Source: Candidatus Cloacimonadota bacterium (GTDB lineage Bacteria; Cloacimonadota; Cloacimonadia; Cloacimonadales; JAOZMQ01). Taken from it: a stretch of DNA of 14,130 nt. Shown here in pieces: positions 6,352-13,618 of this stretch (positions within the stretch are counted from its first letter, which is position 1; every line of letters begins with the position of its first letter). Under the pieces are notes generated by a model. That model made no database searches. It was not told where the DNA came from and saw nothing but the letters and a program-made list of their open reading frames with translations. The stretch lies in the NCBI GenBank assembly GCA_029934195.1, contig JAOZMQ010000005.1, positions 13,627 through 27,756 of the forward strand, in the 5' to 3' direction. The position numbers and the translations under genes were made by a program.

Positions 6352-7353
6352 ATGCAAAAAATTATATATACAAAGAACCTAAAATTTTTGGATAAAATAC
6401 CAGAAGCTATTGGCTTATATACAATAAAAGATGATAAGAATGTGTTATATTGTGATTACTCAGCCAATATTCATAGTAGTATGGAATATATTTTCCGTAA
6501 CACATTGCAAAACAAGAATTTTGCTGAATTATCCGAGCAAGCAAAAGAGATAAATTGGTTGTTAAAATCAAGTCTTTTTGAAGCTTTAAAGGCACAATTA
6601 TTATTCAATTCAAAATATCATCCTCCCTTAAATCAAACTGTAAAATTGTGGGAAAATTATGTTTATCTGATGATAGATTATAATCGACCTCCTTTTATAC
6701 ATTTTAAGGAAAACACAATAGAAGATGGTATTTATCTCGGTCCATTTAGGAGTAGGTTTTTGATTTCAGATTATTTACATGTTTTGAACGATTTTTGTAA
6801 AACTCCGGCATGTGATACAGATATTTTCCCCTGCCATCTTTATGATGAACAAAAATGTGATGGTTTATGTATTGAAAAAAATAAAGAAAAAGTCTTCAAT
6901 AAACTACAAAAATATTTTCTATTACCACAAACTAAATTAATCAAAAGACTAAAAAAAGAATATCAAAATCTTCTTGATGATTTAGAATTTTCTAAAGCAG
7001 ATTTACTAATTCGCAAAATTAGAGTTTTGGAAAAATATCAAGATAATCTAAATTTTCTAAAAGTTACAAAAGATCTTGAGATGGACATTATAGATGAAAA
7101 GACAGAAATTCAAATCAAAAATGGCTTAATTGATTTAATGATTATTGATAAAAATCCGGAAATAATACATTCACAAATTGAGATAGAATTAGATTATCGT
7201 AAAAATGAAGTTCTTGCTGTAAATAAAGACCAATATGACGAAAGACGAGTAATCTATTCTTATTTGAAAAAAAAATATCCAAAAATGATAAAAGAAATAA
7301 TTAAGAATAAAAATGATGATATTGAAAAATCCAAATGGAGGCTAAATGAATAA
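6352..7353 (+). CDS. Truncated UvrC-like protein, degenerate GIY-YIG plus UVR domain
   Basis: The 333-aa product aligns by eye with the N-terminal half of UvrC, the nucleotide-excision-repair nuclease. A GIY-YIG-like domain spans about 16-95 (G-L-Y at 21-23, L-Y-C-D at 32-35), followed by G-P-F-R-S (130-134), a cysteine cluster (C154, C161, C169, C173, also C149), and a UVR-like helix hairpin at about 197-233 with D-L-E-F-S-K-A. The RNase H-like nuclease and helix-hairpin-helix domains of full UvrC (about 600 aa) are missing. Key residues look lost: Y-V-G reads Y-C-D, the catalytic Arg position reads Ser, and the catalytic Glu of A-L-L-L-E reads Gln82. The cysteines match those proposed to bind an Fe-S cluster in UvrC. 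The start is uncertain: the ATG at 6352 lacks a clear Shine-Dalgarno, and TTG at 6307 is in frame. It overlaps purC by 8 bases. A non-cleaving DNA-binding paralogue is possible. Confidence 0.75.
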   Translation: MQKIIYTKNLKFLDKIPEAIGLYTIKDDKNVLYCDYSANIHSSMEYIFRNTLQNKNFAELSEQAKEINWLLKSSLFEALKAQLLFNSKYHPPLNQTVKLWENYVYLMIDYNRPPFIHFKENTIEDGIYLGPFRSRFLISDYLHVLNDFCKTPACDTDIFPCHLYDEQKCDGLCIEKNKEKVFNKLQKYFLLPQTKLIKRLKKEYQNLLDDLEFSKADLLIRKIRVLEKYQDNLNFLKVTKDLEMDIIDEKTEIQIKNGLIDLMIIDKNPEIIHSQIEIELDYRKNEVLAVNKDQYDERRVIYSYLKKKYPKMIKEIIKNKNDDIEKSKWRLNE

Positions 7354-8239
7354 TACGCTAATTAGTTTAGATATTGTTAAATCTCATAAACAAGGAAAAG
7401 TTAGAGATATTTATGATTTAGGAGATAAACTTTTAATTGTAACATCTGATCGAATTTCAGCTTTTGATGTTGTTTTCTCTGATGAGATAAAGAATAAAGG
7501 AAAAATACTTAACCAAATTTCAGTCAATTTCTTCAAAATGACAAATGAAACTATCTCAAATCATTTTATTACTGACAATGTTGATGAATATCCGGTAGAA
7601 CTTCATCCTTTTAGATCAGAATTAGAAGATAGAAGTATGTTGGTAAAAAAAACTAAAGTTATTCCTTTTGAATGCATAGTTAGAAGTTATATCACAGGAT
7701 CCGCTTGGAAAGAATATCAAAATACCGGAATGGTTGCAGGTCTATCGATACCGGAAAAAATGAAAGAAAGCCAAAAATTTCCGGAGTTACTTTTTACCCC
7801 TTCCACTAAAGAAGAAAACGGGCATGATGAAAATATTTCTTTTGAAGAAATGAGCAAAAGAATGGATACAATTCTATCAGAGAAAATTAAAAACATAAGC
7901 TTGAAACTTTTCAAATTTGCTCATGAATTTCTTCTTAAAAAAGATATTATTCTCGCAGATACAAAATTTGAATTCGGTACAATCGGCAGTGAACTAATTC
8001 TAATTGATGAAATTTTCACTCCTGATTCCTCTCGTTTCTGGGATAAAAATGAGTATAAAATTGGGCAACCTCAAAAAAGTTTTGATAAACAATATCTCCG
8101 AGATTATCTTAATACAATAAGTTGGGATAAAAATCCTCCTGCTCCAAAATTACCTAAAGAAATTATCCAAAAAACATTTGATAAATATTACCTTGCTTAC
8201 ACAAAAATTGCTGAAGAAAATGGAAAAAAATGGAAATGA
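7346..8239 (+). CDS. purC: SAICAR synthetase PurC
   Basis: PurC is the ATP-dependent phosphoribosylaminoimidazole-succinocarboxamide synthase of purine biosynthesis; it joins CAIR and aspartate. The 297-aa length is that of the ADE1-like long form. Motifs: G-K-V-R-D-I-Y (ATP-binding), T-S-D-R-I-S-A-F-D-V, E-C-I-V-R-S-Y-I-T-G-S-A-W-K-E-Y, D-T-K-F-E-F-G and L-I-D-E-I-F-T-P-D-S-S-R-F-W. It overlaps the UvrC-like gene by 8 bases, and its TGA stop overlaps the next start (ATGA). TGA is unusual here; most genes in the window end in TAA. No other purine gene lies nearby. Confidence 0.97.
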   Translation: MNNTLISLDIVKSHKQGKVRDIYDLGDKLLIVTSDRISAFDVVFSDEIKNKGKILNQISVNFFKMTNETISNHFITDNVDEYPVELHPFRSELEDRSMLVKKTKVIPFECIVRSYITGSAWKEYQNTGMVAGLSIPEKMKESQKFPELLFTPSTKEENGHDENISFEEMSKRMDTILSEKIKNISLKLFKFAHEFLLKKDIILADTKFEFGTIGSELILIDEIFTPDSSRFWDKNEYKIGQPQKSFDKQYLRDYLNTISWDKNPPAPKLPKEIIQKTFDKYYLAYTKIAEENGKKWK

Positions 8240-8622
8240 AAATTTTAGTTGTCGATGATGTACTGGACATAACAGATTTGCTTGAAATAGAATTGTCTGA
8301 ACATAATTTTCATGTTATTTCAAAAAATTCAGGTTATGATGCTTTACGATATTTGATGGAAAACGAAGTTGATCTTTTATTATCAGACATCGCAATGCCG
8401 GATATGAATGGGTTTGAATTATTCTCCAGAGTTCAAGATTTGAAAGACTATTTACCAGTTATTTTAATGACCGGTTTTGGTTATGACCCCAATCATGTAG
8501 TTGTCAAATCTAAGTTAGCCGGCTTAAAAGATGTAGTTTATAAACCATTTAATATGGATAAATTAGTTACATTAATCAATAAAAGAATTGCAGAATCAAA
8601 AGATAAGATTTATGGTTCCTAA
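8236..8622 (+). CDS. Single-domain response regulator (CheY-like receiver)
   Basis: The 128-aa product is only a receiver domain. It has the acidic pair D7-D8, phospho-acceptor D51 in L-L-L-S-D-I-A-M-P-D, switch residue T79 in V-I-L-M-T-G, and K103 in Y-K-P-F. There is no DNA-binding or enzymatic output domain. I favour the ATG at 8236, which forms an ATGA overlap with purC, over the ATG two codons upstream (8230). No histidine kinase is adjacent, so the partner is unknown; such proteins act by protein contact or in phosphorelays. Confidence 0.93.
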   Translation: MKILVVDDVLDITDLLEIELSEHNFHVISKNSGYDALRYLMENEVDLLLSDIAMPDMNGFELFSRVQDLKDYLPVILMTGFGYDPNHVVVKSKLAGLKDVVYKPFNMDKLVTLINKRIAESKDKIYGS

Positions 8623-8665
8623 CAGGTCAATTTGATTTCATCCTGATTTCAGATTTTATTTTTTT

Positions 8666-9586
8666 ATGTCCAAAAGAATCATTTTCTTACTTTTGTTCCT
8701 CTTTCTATCGGCATTTCAATTTGCTAAAAATATTTCTTTTCAGAGTGATAATATAAAAATTACATCAGATGAAAAAGATTATAAATTTGCAAAAAAAATA
8801 GTAATTGAATTACAGAAAGATTCAGAAGCTTTTCAAAGGAAAATGGGGGCTTACCCGAACTTATTTGTTAAAATTATCATTGCCAAGAACAAAAAGCAAT
8901 ATCAGGAAATAACAAAAGCTCATACAAAAATTATTGAGTTTAGTCAGGCACATTTTAATAATTTAACGAGAACAATTTATATTAGAAATCCAAAAGATTT
9001 ACGAAACATTAATCGCATTCATACAATAATTTTCCACGAATATATTCATCAATTTGTTGGACATTACTGGAAAAATCCTCCTCTTTGGTTTAATGAAGGA
9101 ATGGCTGTTTTCTTTTCAGAAGGAATTAGCTCTCAAAAAATTATTGACTATACAATGGATTTTTATTCCGGTAATAGTAGAACTTTGAAAGAGATGATGT
9201 CTTTTTATCCTGAAAATAGAATTGAATGGGACTCATTTTATTTGAAGTCTGCATTAGCAGTTAAATATTTGTATCAAAATAGAAAGAAGGAGTTCTTTAA
9301 GTTTTGGGAATCTTCAAACCAATATCACAAAAATTTTGAACCGGCATTTACTATCTCATTTATGACTGGTCTTGACGATTTTTCACTTTATTTTGAAGAA
9401 TATATCAAAGAGAACTTTAAAGCCGAAATGTTGTTTGCTTCCACGAAATTACTGGGGTATTTTTTACCAATAATTTTTCTTTTTGCAATAATTGCTAAAA
9501 AAATAAAAAATAGAAAAATCTTAAAAAAATGGTCACAAGAAAATGAAGAACTTCTGGAAAAAATTGAGAATAATCCGGATTTGTAA
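8666..9586 (+). CDS. Membrane-anchored gluzincin metalloprotease (peptidase MA-like)
   Basis: The 306-aa protein begins with a signal-peptide-like segment (K-R then about 15 hydrophobic residues). It carries the zinc protease motif H124-E-Y-I-H128, followed 16 residues later by W-F-N-E144-G-M-A, supplying the third zinc ligand in the gluzincin pattern. A hydrophobic helix at about 263-281 followed by basic residues (K-K-I-K-N-R-K) suggests a C-terminal anchor with a cytoplasmic tail, placing the catalytic domain outside the membrane. Substrate unknown. The gene lies 43 nt after the response regulator and may share its transcript. Confidence 0.8.
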   Translation: MSKRIIFLLLFLFLSAFQFAKNISFQSDNIKITSDEKDYKFAKKIVIELQKDSEAFQRKMGAYPNLFVKIIIAKNKKQYQEITKAHTKIIEFSQAHFNNLTRTIYIRNPKDLRNINRIHTIIFHEYIHQFVGHYWKNPPLWFNEGMAVFFSEGISSQKIIDYTMDFYSGNSRTLKEMMSFYPENRIEWDSFYLKSALAVKYLYQNRKKEFFKFWESSNQYHKNFEPAFTISFMTGLDDFSLYFEEYIKENFKAEMLFASTKLLGYFLPIIFLFAIIAKKIKNRKILKKWSQENEELLEKIENNPDL

Positions 9587-9650
9587 AATTCAAACAAAAG
9601 AATTCAATAAATTAATTTTTTTAAAAAGTTGCCAATAAACAGGAGAAAAA

Positions 9651-10313
9651 ATGAGCAATTATAAAGAAATGAGAGAAGAAATGGTTGAAATAGGTCAGCG
9701 AATTTACGATCGTGGTTATGTTGCTTCAAATGATGGAAATCTGAGTATTAGACTTGAGAAGAACAAAATAATGATTACTCCAACAGGAGTCAGCAAAGGC
9801 TTTATGAAAGCTGATGAAATGATCATTGTTGACCTTGATGGTAACATTATTGAAGGAAAAAATAAACCCTCTTCAGAGATTTTTATGCATCTTGGAATCT
9901 ATAAAAAAAGAGACGATATACAAGGAATTTGTCATACACATCCAATTTATGCTACAGCATTTGCAGTTGCCGGTATTGCTTTAGATTTACCTGTTTTACC
10001 GGAAGTAATAATCGGTTTAGGAAAAATTCCTCTTGTTGAATACGGAGCACCAGGAACAGAAGAATTTTTATTTCCAATTATGAAGTATATTTTGAATTAT
10101 GATGGTTTTCTTTTGGCAAATCACGGAGCATTAACTATTGGTAAAAACCTAATTGATGCCTATCACAAAATGGAAACCTTAGAACATTTTGCTGAAATTT
10201 TGTATAGAGCAAGACAATTGGGGAATATTAATATTTTAGAAAGAAATGAAGTAAAAAAGCTATTCCGAAAAAGAGCTCTATTTGGAATAAGAGAAGATCT
10301 TGGGAAATATTAA
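9651..10313 (+). CDS. Class II aldolase (L-fuculose-phosphate aldolase-like)
   Basis: The 220-aa protein belongs to the class II aldolase/adducin family, zinc enzymes that cleave or epimerise sugar phosphates. Zinc ligands H95 and H97 (C-H-T-H-P) and H158 (A-N-H-G-A) and the catalytic E76 (P-S-S-E) match the E. coli FucA pattern (E73, H92, H94, H155). The N-terminal S-N-D-G-N-L-S-I-R and T-P-T-G-V-S-K phosphate-binding motifs are intact. AGGAG lies about 6 nt before the ATG. Substrate cannot be fixed from sequence: fuculose-1-phosphate aldolase, ribulose-phosphate epimerase and methylthioribulose dehydratase share this fold. No sugar-pathway neighbours help. Confidence 0.9.
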   Translation: MSNYKEMREEMVEIGQRIYDRGYVASNDGNLSIRLEKNKIMITPTGVSKGFMKADEMIIVDLDGNIIEGKNKPSSEIFMHLGIYKKRDDIQGICHTHPIYATAFAVAGIALDLPVLPEVIIGLGKIPLVEYGAPGTEEFLFPIMKYILNYDGFLLANHGALTIGKNLIDAYHKMETLEHFAEILYRARQLGNINILERNEVKKLFRKRALFGIREDLGKY

Positions 10314-10420
10314 GTTATTGTAACGAAATAAACTTTACAAAAGGGAATAATGATAAATTATGAATTGTAAACAATGTACAGTGGCATTGTATGTCATTCA
10401 TCCTGATTGACAATTAAAAA

Positions 10421-10762
10421 ATGAATAACAATATCAAAATTCAGAATTTTACAGATTTTCAAAATTCTCAGGATTCCGTTTATCTGACCGATCTTGCTTC
10501 TGACAAAAAAAGGAGTTATTATAAGAGTCCAACAATTTACAGGGAAAATGGTTTTAGGTATTTTTTCTTTTCTCGGGAAGAAACGAGAAAACATATACAT
10601 ATAATATCAGGTAACGGAGAAGCTAAATTTTGATTGAAACCAAAAATAGAATTAGCCGTAAATTATTCATTTTCACAAAAAGAGTTAAACAAAATTATTA
10701 AAGTTATTGAGGAGCATTACGATGAGTTTATTAATGAATGGAACAAACATTTCAGCAGTTGA
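10421..10762 (+). pseudogene. DUF4160 gene broken by TGA at a conserved Trp
   Basis: The frame encodes S-P-T-I-Y-R-E-N-G-F-R-Y-F-F-F-S, then H-I-H-I, then G-N-G-E-A-K-F, as in DUF4160, and stops at TGA (10631-10633). In the family as I recall it, A-K-F is followed by Trp. The same frame continues for 42 family-like codons (L-K-P-K-I-E-L-A, then F-S-Q-K-E-L-N-K-I, then E-W-N) to TGA at 10760-10762. The start also looks damaged: family members usually begin just before S-P-T, and AGGAG (10511-10515) sits there, but the expected ATG reads ATA. An annotated ATG at 10421 has no Shine-Dalgarno and adds 34 unrelated residues. One G deletion plus one G-to-A change would explain both defects. It overlaps the DUF2442 gene by 41 bases. 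Confidence 0.75.
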
Positions 10763-11009
10763 AGTTACAAATATATCTTCACACGGATTCTGGATATTGG
10801 CATATAATCAAGAATACTTTCTGCCATATAAATTATTTCCATGGTTTAAGAATAGAACAATAAAAGAAATTTCAGATGTTATAGAAGAATCTCCACATCA
10901 TTTGTATTGGTCGAAAATTGATGTTGATTTAAGTTATGATTCTATTATAAATCCGGATAAATATCCTCTGATATACAAAAATACTGAAAAGTCAGAATCA
11001 GGTAAGTAA
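10722..11009 (+). CDS. DUF2442 domain protein, partner of DUF4160
   Basis: The 95-aa protein contains the DUF2442 pattern: S-S-H-G-F-W-I-L, then E-Y-F-L-P-Y, then F-P-W-F-K, then H-H-L-Y-W-S-K-I-D-V-D-L, ending Y-P-L-I-Y-K. The ATG at 10722 is preceded by GAGGAG at a 7-nt spacing, which decides the start; the in-frame TTG at 10707 lies upstream of that Shine-Dalgarno. DUF4160 and DUF2442 genes often occur side by side and have been suggested as toxin-antitoxin-like modules; that role is not established. Here the DUF2442 member appears intact while its partner is broken. Confidence 0.85.
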   Translation: MSLLMNGTNISAVEVTNISSHGFWILAYNQEYFLPYKLFPWFKNRTIKEISDVIEESPHHLYWSKIDVDLSYDSIINPDKYPLIYKNTEKSESGK

Positions 11010-11070
11010 AATGAGTACGTTCTCAGGATTTACAGGATAAGCAGGAGAATAAATCTGCATATATGGAAAT

Positions 11071-11168
11071 GTAACCATCTTGGTTACTGCTAATTATTTT
11101 TGCATTCGGAACTCCACCCAAAAAGGATGAAGTCCTGTCTGCTTTGTAAGTCAAATATCCTGTTTGAC
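11071..11168. other. Hairpin-rich intergenic segment
   Basis: The 265-nt gap between the DUF2442 gene and the sigma-54 activator holds no gene that I can see. It contains GTAACCA/TGGTTAC (11071-11077 and 11081-11087, 3-nt loop), AGGA/TCCT (11124-11127 and 11133-11136), and GTCAAA/TTTGAC (11150-11155 and 11163-11168). The first, with a T-rich run from 11095, could weakly terminate the DUF2442 transcript. Confidence 0.4.
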
Positions 11169-11274
11169 CATTTAGCAAGTTTTAGTTAATTTTCGTTCAA
11201 ACACTATTTTAGCAAATTTTGGTTTTCGAGTATAAGCAATAATAAAATCATAATAAGGAATGGTAATATAATTT

Positions 11275-13551
11275 ATGAATAACATAAAAAAGCAAATTGA
11301 GATTCTTTTAGACAATTCAAATTCTTTGAAAGTAAAAAAAGATTTATTACTTGAAAGTGATGAAACCTATTCCGATAATGAGCTTTTCAAATCATTTGAA
11401 TCAGCTAAAAAGATAATTGGTAATAACAAATTTGAAATTTTACCAATAATTGGATTCATACATTATGAGAATAAACAATTCTTAAAAGCAATTGATTTTT
11501 TTGAAAATATTTTGCAATTAAGTGAATTTAAACTTTCATACAAAACAAAAACAGATATCTTAGAAAAATCAGCAAATATTTATGATGCTCAAGAAAAATA
11601 CTCAAATAGTATTGAAGTATTAAAAAATGCTTTAGAAGTAAGTGAACAAGAAAACAATGCTAAAGATATTATATACTTTTCCAATTGCCTCGGTTCTAAT
11701 TTTATTAAACTGGAAAACTACATAATGGCAATGAAAAATTATAAAAAATCTTATGAATTTAGTCTCAAATTAAATGATAAAAAAAAGACATCTATCTGTT
11801 TAAATAATATTGGAAATGTATTTTTTTTATTAGAAAATTTTGAAAAAGCTTTAGAGTATTTTCTGAAATCATTTGAAATTAGAAAAAAAAGTAATAATAA
11901 AGAATATTTGGCAAATTCCTTAAATAATATTGGAGGAATTTATCAGCGGTTAGAACAATTTGAAAAGTCAATTGAAGTAACTGAGAAAGCTCTCAAATTA
12001 TATACTTCAATAAATAACAAAACCGGAATTTCTACCTCTCTAAACAATCTTGGAACTGCCAATGATAGAATAGGAAAATTTGATAAAGCTCTGGAATTTC
12101 ATTTAGAAAATCTTTCTATTAGGAAAAAACTTGGCGACAAAATTAGAATAGCAACAACTCTGAGTAATATCGGAAATGTTTATACTAATTTAGAGAAATT
12201 TAATGACGCTTTAAAATACTATCAGCAAGCTTTGAATTCTTATGAAGGTTTTTTTTCTGATTCAGATAAAGTAATTTTATTTACTAATCTGGGTAGTGTA
12301 TATTTTAATCTACACAATTATGAGAAAGCTCTACTGTATTTTGAAAAAGGTTTAAAAATTTCACAAAGAATCGATACCAAAGAAAATACAAGAATTATAA
12401 ATAAGTTTCTATCTGATTATTACTCAAAAATTGGTAATTACCAAGAAGCTTTAAATTTCTATAAAAAGTATTCTGAAATAAAGGATGTAATTCACGAAAA
12501 AAATACGAGTAAAAAAATTCTCGAACTCCAAATGAATTTTGAAATTGAGCAACAAGAAAAAGAAAAAGAGATTGATAAATTGAAAAATATTGGAGATAAA
12601 TTTTCTCTTATCTCAAAAGATCTTGAACAACGTATTGATAAAGATTTTATTGGAAATAGCAAAGCAATTAAATTTATTTTGAAAGACACTCTTAATTCAG
12701 CGAAATATAAAGACACGAATGTGATGATTACCGGCGAGAGCGGAACAGGAAAAGAAATTATAGCTCGTATTATTCATTATGCCAGCTCAAGAAAAGATTA
12801 CGGCTTTTATCCTATAAATTGTTCAGCAATACCGGAAACATTGTTAGAAAGTGAATTCTTTGGACATAAAAAAGGAACATTCACCGGAGCAATTAGTGAC
12901 AAAAAAGGTCTTTTTGAATTGGCACATAAAGGAACACTTTTTTTGGATGAAATTGCCGATATGCCTTTAGCGCTTCAAGCAAAACTATTACGAGTAATCG
13001 AAGAGAAGAAGGTAAAAAAAATTGGAAATAATGAAGAAGTTTTTGTGGATGTACGAATAATCGCTGCTACTAATAAAAATATTGAGGAATTAATAGAAAA
13101 TAAGAATTTCAGGTTAGACCTCTACCATCGTATTAATACCATCATAATTGAAATTCCGGCGTTACGAGAAAGAACTGAAGATATTGAACCTCTTTTTAAT
13201 CATTTTGTTGAGCAATTTAGTAAAAAATTTAACATTACAAAACTAAAAATAAAAAGTGATTTAATTAATCTTTTAAAAACCTACAGCTTTCCCGGTAATG
13301 TAAGAGAATTAAAAAATCTTGTTGAAAGAGCCTTGATTATTTGTGAAAATAATATTCTTGATGAAAGTTGTTTTCCTCTAATTAACAAAAAAATTCCAGG
13401 AAATAATGTGATAAACTTTAATATTAGTCAAAATGAAGATTCTCTAATAAAAGCAGCTCTTAAGAAAACAAATAACAATCAAACTGAAGCAGCTAAGATT
13501 CTTGGAATTTCACGCCATACGCTAATGAGAAGAATAGCGAAATTACGATAA
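11275..13551 (+). CDS. Sigma-54 activator with TPR sensor domain
   Basis: The 758-aa protein combines three parts. Residues about 50-430 are tandem TPR repeats (N-N-I-G-N-V-F, N-N-I-G-G-I-Y, N-N-L-G-T-A, S-N-I-G-N-V-Y, T-N-L-G-S-V-Y). A charged coiled-coil follows at about 430-455. Residues about 456-690 form a sigma-54 AAA+ domain with Walker A G-E-S-G-T-G-K-E (from 487), a loop-1 motif G-T-F-T-G-A (534-539, normally G-A-F-T-G-A), and Walker B G-T-L-F-L-D-E-I. The C-terminus is a Fis-type helix-turn-helix (T-E-A-A-K-I-L-G-I-S-R-H-T-L-M-R-R). Such proteins hydrolyse ATP to open sigma-54 promoters. The TPR region replaces the usual receiver or GAF domain and probably senses a protein or peptide. 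The Shine-Dalgarno is weak (AAGGA about 15 nt upstream). Confidence 0.95.
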   Translation: MNNIKKQIEILLDNSNSLKVKKDLLLESDETYSDNELFKSFESAKKIIGNNKFEILPIIGFIHYENKQFLKAIDFFENILQLSEFKLSYKTKTDILEKSANIYDAQEKYSNSIEVLKNALEVSEQENNAKDIIYFSNCLGSNFIKLENYIMAMKNYKKSYEFSLKLNDKKKTSICLNNIGNVFFLLENFEKALEYFLKSFEIRKKSNNKEYLANSLNNIGGIYQRLEQFEKSIEVTEKALKLYTSINNKTGISTSLNNLGTANDRIGKFDKALEFHLENLSIRKKLGDKIRIATTLSNIGNVYTNLEKFNDALKYYQQALNSYEGFFSDSDKVILFTNLGSVYFNLHNYEKALLYFEKGLKISQRIDTKENTRIINKFLSDYYSKIGNYQEALNFYKKYSEIKDVIHEKNTSKKILELQMNFEIEQQEKEKEIDKLKNIGDKFSLISKDLEQRIDKDFIGNSKAIKFILKDTLNSAKYKDTNVMITGESGTGKEIIARIIHYASSRKDYGFYPINCSAIPETLLESEFFGHKKGTFTGAISDKKGLFELAHKGTLFLDEIADMPLALQAKLLRVIEEKKVKKIGNNEEVFVDVRIIAATNKNIEELIENKNFRLDLYHRINTIIIEIPALRERTEDIEPLFNHFVEQFSKKFNITKLKIKSDLINLLKTYSFPGNVRELKNLVERALIICENNILDESCFPLINKKIPGNNVINFNISQNEDSLIKAALKKTNNNQTEAAKILGISRHTLMRRIAKLR

Positions 13552-13618
13552 AATGAAAAGGTTTGACTCAAAATTACAGAAAATAAAATTTACATTAAAA
13601 AAATAAGAGAGGAAAAAC

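Noticed and set aside
10364..10390. Terminator after the class II aldolase (ATTGT/ACAAT and ACAATG/CATTGT)
   Set aside because: The two stems are short and mutually exclusive, and neither is followed by a T-tract.
10394..10600. Minus-strand frame of 68 codons opposite DUF4160
   Set aside because: It is antisense to recognisable DUF4160 coding sequence, and its translation resembles nothing I know.
257..10633. Genome-wide recoding of UGA to Trp (or another amino acid), explaining both internal TGAs
   Set aside because: The Trp codons I checked in purC, grpE and the small membrane gene itself are TGG, the long genes contain no in-frame TGA, and purC ends at a TGA in the family-typical place. 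UGA therefore looks like a normal stop outside special contexts.
10631..10633. Selenocysteine at the DUF4160 TGA
   Set aside because: The position is a conserved Trp, not Cys, and I see no stem-loop at a suitable distance downstream. Nonsense mutation is simpler.
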